NCBI GenBank assembly: GCA_002401885.1
Contig: NVUL01000047.1
Span: 1-57,763, forward strand
Origin: SAR86 cluster bacterium
GTDB lineage: Bacteria > Pseudomonadota > Gammaproteobacteria > Pseudomonadales > Pseudohongiellaceae
Length of the DNA: 57,763 nucleotides
Direction: 5' to 3'
Each line of letters begins with the position of its first letter. Position 1 is the first letter of the stretch. Below the pieces are notes generated by a model. The model was not told where the DNA came from, ran no database searches, and worked only from the letters and a program-made list of their open reading frames with translations. The position numbers and the translations under genes are program-made. Shown here in pieces: positions 18,521 to 26,790 of this stretch.

Positions 18521-18904
18521 ATGATGGAAAGAAGACGACATAAACGGGTCGAGGTTGATTTCTGGGCAAGCCTTAGTCACCCATTACTTGGCACAATTAC
18601 CTGTGATATCCAAGATATGTCAATTAGTGGAGTATCAATAAAGCTGGATGAAGACCTAAAATTCTTCGTTATGATGGAATTGGATGTGAAAATTCGCGGT
18701 GACGGCTGGGACGACTCCATGCCTGCACTGCCTGTCCAGGTGACGCGTGTCGACAAGCGCGAAATCGGTCTGCAGTTCATCGAGAGCTGCGAAGGAATAT
18801 GGACGCCCCCAGAGGATGATCTCAATTTTCCTGCAGAAAATTCGGATATCACACAAAACGTCGTGAGTCACAATGAGCAGGACGAATTTGGTGAGTTGGC
18901 CTAG
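18521..18904 (+). CDS. PilZ domain protein
   Basis: 127 residues. The N-terminal RRRHKRVEV fits the RxxxR cyclic-di-GMP arm, followed by the D/SxSxxG box DMSISGVSI (about 32-40) and a late strand REIGLQFI, so it is a stand-alone PilZ protein that probably binds c-di-GMP. The acidic tail (about 95-127) is not conserved in the family. The first two codons are both ATG; the second (18524) could equally be the start. The upstream gap shows no plus-strand gene. Its target process (motility, pili or polysaccharide) cannot be told from context. Confidence 0.88.
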   Translation: MMERRRHKRVEVDFWASLSHPLLGTITCDIQDMSISGVSIKLDEDLKFFVMMELDVKIRGDGWDDSMPALPVQVTRVDKREIGLQFIESCEGIWTPPEDDLNFPAENSDITQNVVSHNEQDEFGELA

Positions 18905-18943
18905 CTGTTTAACTAATTACTGAAGCGGCTTTCGAAGAGCAGC

Positions 18944-19303
18944 TCAGAAGAATACAAAGACCCGCATGTAAATAGTGAGTATGACGGCGATTATCACTGA
19001 AAAGGCGATAAACCGGAGCGGATTTTCTTTAAAGTTCTGCCAAACAGTTTTCGCTTCTCCGTTCGCTCTGCTCAATTGATATTCTCTGCGCAATCGCGCG
19101 GTACGCTCACTCTGATATTCATCGATTATTTGGCGTGTGAATTCGAACTTCTCCGACTCATGAATCCAAATAGCGGGTAATGAAATTCCCCAGTTCCCCG
19201 CCGAAGTTTCGAAGTAAGCAATGTCATTGCTCTCCAAAAGCTCTCGTATATCCTGAGCCTCATCAATGGGAACGTTACGTAGTCTAAATACCAGTTTTGA
19301 CAT
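18944..19303 (-). CDS. DUF6164-like small membrane protein
   Basis: 119 residues. The opening MSKLVFRLRNVPIDEAQDIRELLESN and the following YFETSAGNWGISLPAIW strand form a small soluble domain reminiscent of signal-transduction PII-like folds; a charged linker and one C-terminal transmembrane helix (about 96-117) follow. I recognise it as the widespread gammaproteobacterial family named DUF6164, whose function is not established. It converges with the PilZ gene and diverges from the TraB/GumN gene. Confidence 0.75.
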   Translation of the reverse strand: MSKLVFRLRNVPIDEAQDIRELLESNDIAYFETSAGNWGISLPAIWIHESEKFEFTRQIIDEYQSERTARLRREYQLSRANGEAKTVWQNFKENPLRFIAFSVIIAVILTIYMRVFVFF

Positions 19304-19474
19304 AGTGGGTTTGTGTGGCCTGCGCCTTGATTCGCTTTTACGCTAGTTGCGGGCATGCTACCTTTAACCCATAGTCGTGTAAAACCCGCGAGCAAATATC
19401 TGATTCGAGCGCTTATGCTAGACACGCAGCCGCGTTGTTTGAGAAGTAGTAGTTATCAGTAGGAGGGAGTAAAG

Positions 19475-20359
19475 ATGCAAGAATTAATGGAGTCGATTCG
19501 TCGGCCATGTGCGGTTTTCGTTTGTGCATTCCTACTTAGTCTTTCACAGGCGCAAGCAGATACATCAGTCTGGTCAGTGCGCTCTGGTGACAACGTTATC
19601 TATCTCGGCGGAACGGTGCATCTATTGCGTCCAGGCGATTATCCCCTGCCTGGTGAATTTGAGGAGGCCTATCAGGCTAGCTCCGAGCTGTACTTCGAAA
19701 CAGACATCGGTGCTATGAGCGACTTATCGGTACAAACCCAAATGTTGCAACAGCTTACTTATGGCGACGATAAGTCTTTGAGTACGGTTCTGAGTGACGA
19801 GGCCTACAGGGCTCTTTCTGCCTATACAGCGACGGCAGGACTGCCTATAGCTATGTTGGATAAATTCAAACCTGGTCTCCTCATTAGCACGCTTCAGATA
19901 CTTGTATTTCAGAGTATGGGATTTACCCCTCAAGGCGTAGATGCGTTCTTTCACACTCGTGCCGTTGCTGATGGAAAAGCAGAAGGGCAATTGGAGACAG
20001 TGCAGGAACAAATAGGGTTTATTGCGGCAATGGGTGCGGGAAACGAGAGCGAATTCATTCTGCTTTCTCTGGAAGAGCTTGCAGAGACAGCTGACGTTAT
20101 GGAGGACATGATCGGGGCCTGGCGTACGGGTGATGCTGAGGGTTTATCCGAGCTTTTCGTGGAAGATATGAAGGTAGAAGCGCCGGAGCTCTATGACTCT
20201 CTGCTCTTACAAAGAAACTTGAAGTGGATTCCTCAGATCGATAGCATGCTGCAAGACGCCGACACAGAGTTTGTTCTGGTCGGAGCGGCTCATATTGTGG
20301 GAGAGAACGGGCTGCTAGACTTGCTCTCGCAGAAGGGCTACGAGATTAATCAGCTGTAG
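19475..20359 (+). CDS. TraB/GumN family protein
   Basis: 294 residues with a signal peptide (about 10-29, ending near AQAD), so probably periplasmic. The TraB/GumN fold is marked by the YLGGTVHLLRP motif (about 44-54), the central pattern PQGVDAFFHTRA, the ETVQEQI segment, and the closing VLVGAAHIVGENGLLDLL. The family has an EreA/ChaN-like or metalloprotease-like fold, but its role in most bacteria is unknown. A strong ribosome binding site AGGAGGGAG lies 7 nt before the ATG. A second ATG at codon 5 is possible. Confidence 0.88.
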   Translation: MQELMESIRRPCAVFVCAFLLSLSQAQADTSVWSVRSGDNVIYLGGTVHLLRPGDYPLPGEFEEAYQASSELYFETDIGAMSDLSVQTQMLQQLTYGDDKSLSTVLSDEAYRALSAYTATAGLPIAMLDKFKPGLLISTLQILVFQSMGFTPQGVDAFFHTRAVADGKAEGQLETVQEQIGFIAAMGAGNESEFILLSLEELAETADVMEDMIGAWRTGDAEGLSELFVEDMKVEAPELYDSLLLQRNLKWIPQIDSMLQDADTEFVLVGAAHIVGENGLLDLLSQKGYEINQL

Positions 20360-20455
20360 TTTTCAGGCAAGACTAAGCAGAGGATCCAAGGAAGCCATGC
20401 CGAGGTCACGCAGAGAGAGCCTGCTCAGATTCTCCGCGAGTAGTTACAGTTAGAT

Positions 20456-20632
20456 TCAAGAACTGGTTTTGTGGCTAAGCACTATCTGTCTTGGGCCGCT
20501 GGTCGAGGTTTGACCACTAACACCTGAAGGAATTTCTTGAACTTTACCGCCTGACTTTAAGAATGCGTCTACGTGTTGTGCTAGATCTGCGCGATTACTT
20601 ACCGCCGCGTCTTTTTTTGATTTATTTGCCAT
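20456..20632 (-). CDS. Small SutA-like protein (58 aa)
   Basis: A 58-residue protein missed by length cut-offs. It begins MANKSKKDAAVSNRADLAQH and carries VDAFLKSGGKVQEIPSGVSG (about 21-40). The core FL.SGGKVQEI strongly resembles the C-terminal motif of SutA, the small RNA-polymerase-associated regulator of slow-growing Pseudomonas; the long acidic N-terminal region of SutA is missing. Lysine-rich at the start and polar throughout. Coding evidence is the motif and the uninterrupted frame; the ribosome binding site (GAGAAAG) is weak. Likely a transcription-associated protein, by inference from the motif only. Confidence 0.7.
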   Translation of the reverse strand: MANKSKKDAAVSNRADLAQHVDAFLKSGGKVQEIPSGVSGQTSTSGPRQIVLSHKTSS

Positions 20633-20808
20633 GCTTAACTTTCTCTAATTCCACAAAAGCCGAAAATTATACACCATTTCGGCACTTTCAGCCACATGGC
20701 AGGATGTGGGCAACTTCACACTAGTGCTGCGGCCTGAGCAGATCCACGATCTTGGGTCTGCTCATTAATGGTCGTTGCGCGGGCTACAGCGTGGTTGGGT
20801 GCAGCAGC

Positions 20809-21117
20809 TTAGCGAGACTTCGACCCCAGCCTTTTCCGAGGCCGAACATAGAAGTCCGAGTAATAGTCTTCGGGAATTTCACCTACCAGTTCATCTAAAG
20901 AGGTCTTGTAGATGACCTTCATCTTAGCCAGCAACTCGAGGTCTAAATGGCAGCCATAGTTGCGGATAGTTTCAATATCCTCTAGCTGCTTGCGAGACAC
21001 ACCGAGTAGACGTGCGCCCTCATTCATAGAGTAGCCAGCGTTCAATCGAAGTTGCCTAACATTCTTTTTTACAGCAACAGTGATCGGTGAAAATTTGGAA
21101 AATTGGGCCTGATTCAT
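20809..21117 (-). CDS. XRE-family helix-turn-helix regulator
   Basis: 102 residues. A lambda-repressor-like HTH spans about 15-75: VKKNVRQLRLNAGYSMNEGARLLGV is helices 1-2, SRKQLEDIET the recognition helix, and LLAKMKVIYKTSLDELVG the closing helices. The C terminus is basic (RPRKRLGSKSR). ATG preceded by GGAGCGATAAACT. Single gene between the SutA-like gene and an unknown gene; both neighbours are on the same strand. A 7-bp inverted repeat (GAGCAGA/TCTGCTC, near 20737-20764) follows it without a T-tract. Its operator and targets are not visible. Confidence 0.82.
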   Translation of the reverse strand: MNQAQFSKFSPITVAVKKNVRQLRLNAGYSMNEGARLLGVSRKQLEDIETIRNYGCHLDLELLAKMKVIYKTSLDELVGEIPEDYYSDFYVRPRKRLGSKSR

Positions 21118-21358
21118 AGTTTATCGCTCCATTCGACGGCGGAAAATAGATTCTCTAGCCGGATGCAGCCTCCGTGCATTGATGAAAATTACGTGAATGA
21201 TTTCCTCTATCTTGAATCCCATTGAATTCGTAGTAAATAGAGTGATTTCAAGCTATCACAATGATTTTACTATGGTAATAACTTCTTTAAAACAGTGGGA
21301 CTTAGTTAAAAATTTGCAGAATTTAGTCAACACTAAATGGAAGTTTCAGATTGGAAAT

Positions 21359-22363
21359 CTACTTTTTCAATTGTATTCGCCGCATCAATCTAGTGATACT
21401 GTTTTTGAACCAGATTTGTGAGCGAGTTTCAATTTTGAAATTGAAATGAGCTTGAGCATTTTGGACGAAAGGCTGCATGTTTTGTTGCATGTAGCGCAGG
21501 GAGCCGGTATCCATGATGCCAACCAAAGTCTCTTTGTAATCATTCAAGATTATCTCATCGAGAAAATAAAACCCAGTCTTACCTATCGCACCGGCGGTAC
21601 CTACACTAGTCCGAGCGATCGAAGCTGCGCTTACCGAGAGCATGCCGAGAACCTGCTCCGTGCTGAGGTTCTCTTTCTTAACAACCAGGTCTATCTGGCT
21701 CCAAATTGCTTCGAAGCGAGGCAGTAGGTTGGCCGAATTTCTCCTCAACGAAGCAGTGGATTCTCGAAGTTGTGCCGCTAATTCCTCTACTTCCACCATG
21801 GATAATGGGGGAGTATCGATCGCCGTAGCTCCCTGGCGGCCCATAACATGAATCGCGAGTAGAACTTGCTCAAGAGAATCGGGATTACTCTCCTCCAAGA
21901 TTACGTCATGTTCTTTCAAATGATGAACCAGGCGATTCAAAAAAACTTGACCTCCCTTGGCGGCATCAGAGGCAATAGCGAATACCCAAACCGGAGAAAG
22001 GTGCATGGTTAATAAGCCGGCTGCCTCTAGAGATGTTCCTAGCAACTTTCGATTCAGGAAATGCTCTTGTAGCTCTGTATCTGTATGGAAGTCGTCCAGT
22101 TGAGCAACATTTTTGATCAGGAAGGCCTGAAACATGCCAAAGGTGAACCGATAGCTATTCGAATTTTTCACAGCTGTCGGTATCAGGGTCTTGGTTAGCA
22201 ATAGCGTGCTGCCGCCGATTAGTGAGCCGAGCGCTCGCGCTATCCGCTCCGGAAGGGAGAAAGAGAGGGCTAGATAGTGATTGAGCCCATCCAGATAAGT
22301 CTCTGGATTATTCTCACAGAGCGTTGGTACAGGCAGTTTCGAATCTGGGTCGTCATGCTTCAT
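21359..22363 (-). CDS. Conserved-looking protein of unknown function (334 aa)
   Basis: Not recognised. Predominantly helical, with amphipathic, glycine/alanine-rich stretches: LPERIARALGSLIGGSTLLL (about 37-57) and MLSVSAASIARTSVGTAGAIGKTG (about 246-270). No signal peptide and no obvious catalytic motif. The C terminus is basic (RLMRRIQLKK). The two glycine-rich segments might insert into or lie on a membrane, in the manner of EcsC-like proteins, but no diagnostic motif was found. It is divergent from the slyD-like gene. The start ATG at 22363 is the first in a long frame. Confidence 0.65.
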   Translation of the reverse strand: MKHDDPDSKLPVPTLCENNPETYLDGLNHYLALSFSLPERIARALGSLIGGSTLLLTKTLIPTAVKNSNSYRFTFGMFQAFLIKNVAQLDDFHTDTELQEHFLNRKLLGTSLEAAGLLTMHLSPVWVFAIASDAAKGGQVFLNRLVHHLKEHDVILEESNPDSLEQVLLAIHVMGRQGATAIDTPPLSMVEVEELAAQLRESTASLRRNSANLLPRFEAIWSQIDLVVKKENLSTEQVLGMLSVSAASIARTSVGTAGAIGKTGFYFLDEIILNDYKETLVGIMDTGSLRYMQQNMQPFVQNAQAHFNFKIETRSQIWFKNSITRLMRRIQLKK

Positions 22364-22534
22364 TAAAGTGTTCCAGTTAGGGTGTCATAGATTTATTCGT
22401 GCGGCGCCCTAGTACAATGTGAAAATACCACCGGTCAGTGGCTACTGCCACCGGATATTGCGCAGCAGTAGCACGATGAAGATAGTGCATCGGGGGAAGA
22501 CACTACAACTAAGCGAGTATCATCTGCTAGAATC

Positions 22535-22558
22535 CTCTCCTCACTCAGGAGAGCGAAA
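22535..22558 (+). promoter_or_regulatory. Hairpin over the ribosome binding site of the SlyD-like gene
   Basis: CTCTCCT (22535-22541) and AGGAGAG (22547-22553) form a perfect 7-bp stem with the 5-nt loop CACTC. The right arm is the Shine-Dalgarno sequence, 4 nt before the ATG at 22558. In mRNA the site would be closed unless melted or displaced, as in RNA thermometers. Confidence 0.5.
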
Positions 22559-23100
22559 TGTCAGAAGTAGAATCGGCAAAAGAACAGACAGAGCAGACTA
22601 TCACCTTGAATAAGGTAGTTAGTTTTCACTATCGGCTGGCCGAAGTGGGAGAAGACGGTGAGCGAGCGGAGTGGCGTGAAGAGTCTCACGGAGGTGCGCC
22701 ACTAGCTTATCTACATGGGTTTCACAATGTAGTGGTGGGGCTGGAAAAAGCACTTGAAGGCAAGAAGGTGGGTGACGCGATTGAGATTACTCTGCAGCCA
22801 GATGATGCCTATGGACTTCGTCGCCCAAATTCGAAACAGCGAGTTCCGATCAAGCATTTGCAGTTTCCTGGTCCGGTAAAGAAAATATTGCCTGGGATGC
22901 CTGCGACAGTCGATACCAATCAAGGGAAGCGTGCGGTTGTTATTCTCAAGGCTGGGAAGTTTAACGCCGATGTGGATTTCAATCATCCTCTGGCAGGAAA
23001 AGTTCTTTACTACGAAGTGCAGGTGGAAGGTATTCGTGATGCAAGTGCAGAAGAGATTGCACATGGCCATGTGCATGGCACGGGTGGGCATCAGCACTAA
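22558..23100 (+). CDS. FKBP-type peptidyl-prolyl isomerase, SlyD-like
   Basis: 180 residues. FKBP core plus IF (insert-in-flap) domain of the SlyD type: LHGFHNVVVGLEKALEGKKVGD (about 57-78), the PDDAYGLRRP loop, and FNADVDFNHPLAGKVLYYEV (about 139-158). The C terminus is histidine-rich (HGHVHGTGGHQH), shorter than the metal-binding tail of E. coli SlyD. Acts as a prolyl isomerase and chaperone in the cytoplasm; the tail suggests nickel or other metal binding. The N-terminal extension of about 20 residues is unusual. Translation may be limited by the hairpin just upstream. Confidence 0.9.
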   Translation: MSEVESAKEQTEQTITLNKVVSFHYRLAEVGEDGERAEWREESHGGAPLAYLHGFHNVVVGLEKALEGKKVGDAIEITLQPDDAYGLRRPNSKQRVPIKHLQFPGPVKKILPGMPATVDTNQGKRAVVILKAGKFNADVDFNHPLAGKVLYYEVQVEGIRDASAEEIAHGHVHGTGGHQH

Positions 23101-23121
23101 CAGGAATGGCTCGGTAAACGT

Positions 23122-25431
23122 CTAGGCAGTGGCGGTCTCTTTTTCGCTCACTGTTTCTAGCACCAGTTTAGTGACCTTTCGATTTACAACTACCTCATAG
23201 TATACCTCATCAGTATCTGGATCTTCATGAACTTGTGAGCCCTTCCAGATTCCAACTTTTCCCACTCTAATAATCAAATCCTTCTTGCGACCGCTAGTAT
23301 CAGGATATTGGCCAACGTGGAATAGATACTGTTTGCCATTAAGTTTCATGCGCACAGATCTAAGAGTGATCTCATCTCTTAGTTTCGAAAATGCTGCATC
23401 GTCGAGGAGGATGCCATTGACGTTGTAGCGAATATATTGCTGGCCTTTCTCGCCCTTGCCGAATTCGCCATCAGCCATACGCAAGACGTCGATATTGAAA
23501 AGGCTCTTCTGAATCGCTTCTCTGAGAATCCAAGAGCAGCCAGACATGCGATCGGCGTCACCGATCGCACCGGAGATCATTATTGATCTATCTTCATCGT
23601 ACAGATAGCGCGGGGCCACGTCTGCGTAGCAAATGCCCACCCCCAATTCTAAAAGGGGAAGGCCCATCTGAGTAGAATAGCGATTGTTCGAGCCTACAAT
23701 CTTCAGCATGTCTTTGGAGTAGCCACAGGCTCTTGCTACGGAGAACCACTCTTGCGGAGTGTGTTCGAATTCGAGGAAGCTCAGAATTATGGCGTCACCT
23801 TCAATAAACACTTTGGTAGCGCCGTAAGTTTCCAGAATTTTATTTATGGGATTGAAGAAGCGCATGCTGAAATAAGAGGCTGGATTCAAACCTTTGTTCT
23901 GCAATTCATCTGTAACTGTCGTAGAGCCGCGCACATCGGCCTTCATGATTGCATGGTGGCAGATACGCTCATCGTCTTCTTCAATCTCGGTGCTAGTTGG
24001 CATCAGATACAGAGTGCCGGCCGACTTTGAAAGTTTTAGATCTTGTTCGCTGCTTAGTAATGTAAATCGATTGAATACGCGATGTGCGAATCTAAAATAC
24101 TTGAGCGCTCGACGATATCGACTTACGTCGATCAATAGTTTGAGAGAATCGGCGGCGTCTGCATTAGATATTTGATCTTTGATTTTGGCTTTCAGAGATT
24201 CCAGAGACTTAACTTGCTCAGATGACAATTTGTTTCCACCGCTAATACTGTCCTGTAGTTTGCTAGTTGTTATGTTCCCGCTCAAGAACTGGCAGGCAGT
24301 CTTTAGATCGATCTGTTCCATGATCAGAGGATTTAGAGACCGTCGCATATGGTGTGACGAAAGCAACTGCGCTAGAATTTTCTCAGAGCGTAGCAGCTTG
24401 AAAAATTTTGCGAGAGTTCGCTCTAGATTTCTAGTTTCGCCGCGTCGCTTCCACCAAGCGCCAAAACCATGTTCACCTCGTACTGTGGCCAGCTGCTCTC
24501 TATTCTTTTTGCTATCAAATAGTGCGGAAATAATTTCCGGAGACTCGAGCCAGCTAAGTTCTTCTGTGATGAGAGCCTTGGTATCTTTTGCTGGACCGAA
24601 GAATGTTTGAGTCTGAAATAGTCCGCCTAGCTCATCGTGAATCTCAGCCTCCGCAATAGTTGCGGTTGAGTCTTCGCCAATCGCTGGTAATGGAAGTAAC
24701 CTTAGCCTCTTATTCAATAGTTTCTCAATCTTTGCATTGAGATCAATAAAACCTGTCGCTTCGCCATTCCAGCTATAGACGCAGAATTCATTTATCATGA
24801 GAGGCAATGCACTTGGATCGGAAACGAGAAGAATTGGGTTGAAAAGAACGTCGACTATATATTTGTATTCCTCGCCGAGAAACTGTTTGCGAATAGACGC
24901 GAGCTGCCTCTCCTCAACACGCTGCAGCTGGCCAAATATTTGTTTATTAACGTTGTATAGAATCGAGTCGTAGTTTTTCTTAAGCCAGAACAAGCGTTGA
25001 TCGGTTGCTAATGCCTCAGAGGAACCCTTATTTCTATGATCGGCTAATCGTGAAGTGACGTTGCCAATATCAGAATCGAGCTTTGCCTTAGTTACTCGCA
25101 GGATAATTTTGATTGCCGCAAATTGAAGAAAACAAATCTCGTCGGCGCTGAGATCGGTTTTAACACGATGAATAAGAATCGTCATCATGTCTAAGTATTC
25201 AGTGCGAATTTTCTCGAAGGCATTGGAGTTATCCCAGTGTTTAGGTTTGGGGATAGCGATCTGGGAGACGAGCAGGGCGACCAATTTTTTGATATCAGAA
25301 GAGAATTTGCTGCTGAGTTTTACATCGATATGATAGTTGTCTATGCCTTTGGATAGTTTATCGATAGATAGCAGTACACGACTATTTTGGTCAATCGTCG
25401 CAAACAGACTAGTACTTGCCTTCGAATTCAT
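23122..25431 (-). CDS. Large protein with divergent class III nucleotidyl cyclase-like domain
   Basis: 769 residues. The first 470 are mostly helical, hydrophilic and not recognised. The segment about 495-660 follows the class III adenylate/guanylate cyclase plan: IMKADVRGSTTVTDEL (cf. FADIRGFT), TYGATKVFIEGDAIILSF (cf. KxIGDxxMAxF, second metal aspartate), then LGVGICYAD and ISGAIGDADRMSG (cf. GxAVNxAARL). Both metal aspartates are kept; the usual asparagine of the last motif is not obvious. The C-terminal 110 residues form a small beta-rich domain. No membrane segment. Might make a cyclic nucleotide or be an inactive relative. Single gene with a possible minus-strand TATAAT box near 25571. 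Confidence 0.6.
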   Translation of the reverse strand: MNSKASTSLFATIDQNSRVLLSIDKLSKGIDNYHIDVKLSSKFSSDIKKLVALLVSQIAIPKPKHWDNSNAFEKIRTEYLDMMTILIHRVKTDLSADEICFLQFAAIKIILRVTKAKLDSDIGNVTSRLADHRNKGSSEALATDQRLFWLKKNYDSILYNVNKQIFGQLQRVEERQLASIRKQFLGEEYKYIVDVLFNPILLVSDPSALPLMINEFCVYSWNGEATGFIDLNAKIEKLLNKRLRLLPLPAIGEDSTATIAEAEIHDELGGLFQTQTFFGPAKDTKALITEELSWLESPEIISALFDSKKNREQLATVRGEHGFGAWWKRRGETRNLERTLAKFFKLLRSEKILAQLLSSHHMRRSLNPLIMEQIDLKTACQFLSGNITTSKLQDSISGGNKLSSEQVKSLESLKAKIKDQISNADAADSLKLLIDVSRYRRALKYFRFAHRVFNRFTLLSSEQDLKLSKSAGTLYLMPTSTEIEEDDERICHHAIMKADVRGSTTVTDELQNKGLNPASYFSMRFFNPINKILETYGATKVFIEGDAIILSFLEFEHTPQEWFSVARACGYSKDMLKIVGSNNRYSTQMGLPLLELGVGICYADVAPRYLYDEDRSIMISGAIGDADRMSGCSWILREAIQKSLFNIDVLRMADGEFGKGEKGQQYIRYNVNGILLDDAAFSKLRDEITLRSVRMKLNGKQYLFHVGQYPDTSGRKKDLIIRVGKVGIWKGSQVHEDPDTDEVYYEVVVNRKVTKLVLETVSEKETATA

Positions 25432-25686
25432 AGTGATCAGTTCTTATTCTTGGTTTTAGAATTCCTAAAATACACCCGTCAAAAACATGACTTACTTCTC
25501 AGTATTTCAAATTGAAGTGGAAATAGCAGATTCACGCCGTGCAAATGTGAACCACACCACATTATATAGAATGTACTGGAATATCAGCAATTTGTGCCAC
25601 TTTATTGAAATTGTCGGCGTTTGTATCGACCACATCAAGCTGTTGGGGATGTCCGTAGCAAGAGCCACTATATATAGTAACTAGGC

Positions 25687-26178
25687 CTAGTCCTTCTCTG
25701 CCAGTCTTGTTCTAGCGGCTAGATTTGCAAGTATTTTAGGACCGAGTTTCTGTAGTCGCCATCTGAAGAAAAATGCGGCGATGCGAGACATGCCAATTAG
25801 GCTGCGTTCCAAATCCAGAGAAATACGCATTTCTGCATTCTTAGGGCTAGTTTCAATAAGGAAGCCGTAGGCTAACTCACCGGCGGTAAGGTTGATGCTG
25901 ATTTGCAGGCTTCGAGGCGGGTCCCAACGATCGATGCAGCAGGTCGCTGTTTTGTGTCCTCTATCTACCAGTAGCTTTGTGCCTCTTGCCGGGGGTTCCG
26001 AGTCCGCCTGCTCTACACCGCGTACTCCAGGAATCCAATTGGGCCAATTTCGGAAATCGGTAAGCACGCGCCAGCCACTGTCACTCATTAATGCCAGCCA
26101 AGCGTCGGCATCTTGCGTGTTTTCCATCGAGCTCGGTACGGCTAGTCGAAAATCGTGGCTACTGCGAATAATACTCAT
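25687..26178 (-). CDS. SRPBCC-superfamily (START/Bet v1-like) protein
   Basis: 163 residues with the pattern of the polyketide cyclase/dehydrase-like SRPBCC fold: an N-terminal strand, DSGWRVLTDFRNWPNWIPGVRGVEQ (helices and the conserved W/P turn, about 32-56), a central beta sheet (LVDRGHKTATCCIDRWDPPRSLQI), and a long C-terminal helix. Such proteins bind hydrophobic ligands in a cavity; the ligand is unknown. Two palindromes (26198-26210 and 26226-26240) lie just upstream of its start. Single gene. Confidence 0.78.
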   Translation of the reverse strand: MSIIRSSHDFRLAVPSSMENTQDADAWLALMSDSGWRVLTDFRNWPNWIPGVRGVEQADSEPPARGTKLLVDRGHKTATCCIDRWDPPRSLQISINLTAGELAYGFLIETSPKNAEMRISLDLERSLIGMSRIAAFFFRWRLQKLGPKILANLAARTRLAEKD

Positions 26179-26197
26179 ACTAGTTTCTTCGGTTATA

Positions 26198-26240
26198 CAG
26201 CTTTAAGCTGAACTAAATCTTAGTGGCCTAGCCGCTAGGC
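26198..26240. repeat. Two adjacent short palindromes upstream of the SRPBCC gene
   Basis: CAGCTTTAAGCTG (26198-26210) and GCCTAGCCGCTAGGC (26226-26240) are both perfect inverted repeats around one central base. They lie 20-62 nt upstream of the minus-strand start at 26178, a position where operators are common. No matching regulator is known. Confidence 0.4.
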
Positions 26241-26394
26241 GAAGCACGCAATTCTGCTGCCCGATTGAATCATCGGCCGAATGGTGCCAACATGAATCGG
26301 CGTCTAAAACCGCGAGTAGTCGATGTCCATTAGTCTCCGCAGTAATGGCGTTGCTCAGAGCTATTCCTAAATCTAGTTAGAAGGGTAATTACAG

Positions 26395-26643
26395 ATGAGT
26401 GAAGATGTCTCAATAGTACTAATCGTAGCAATAGTATTTGCCTTTATTGGCTTCAGAGTCTACCTAAAATATCGCACCGAGCAGTTGAGAAGTGGTGCTG
26501 GCCAGCTCAGTACTAGTTTGCAGGATGAAAATGTCGCCCTGAAGGCGAAAGCTCTGGAGCTTGAGGACCGTATTCAGGTGCTAGAATCCATCGTTACCAA
26601 TAAGAATTTTAGGCTGGAAGAAGAAATAAATTCACTATCCTGA
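26395..26643 (+). CDS. Small PspB-like membrane protein
   Basis: 82 residues: one N-terminal transmembrane helix (about 5-23), a short basic stretch, then a coiled-coil segment ending LEDRIQVLESIVTNKNFRLEEEINSL. The RIQVLESI core resembles the C-terminal part of phage shock protein B (RIQALESIL), but no pspA or pspC lies beside it. May be an envelope-stress or general coiled-coil membrane protein. Preceded by a weak ribosome binding site (AGAAGGGTAATTAC). Single gene. Confidence 0.6.
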   Translation: MSEDVSIVLIVAIVFAFIGFRVYLKYRTEQLRSGAGQLSTSLQDENVALKAKALELEDRIQVLESIVTNKNFRLEEEINSLS

Positions 26644-26790
26644 CAATTCGTGAATTCATCGTTTTTCAACTGGGTTCGCACTAGTTTGTTGTGATAAGGT
26701 TGTTCGACTAATACTAAGGACCGACTCCAGTGCTGATGCCTCTCCTAGAGAGATTGAGGGCCAGCGGAACCAAGAAAAAGAGAGAAGATC

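Noticed and set aside
25487-25684. 65-codon plus-strand frame in the gap upstream of the cyclase-like gene
   Set aside because: No domain, no ribosome binding site, and the region fits promoter sequence for the minus-strand gene.
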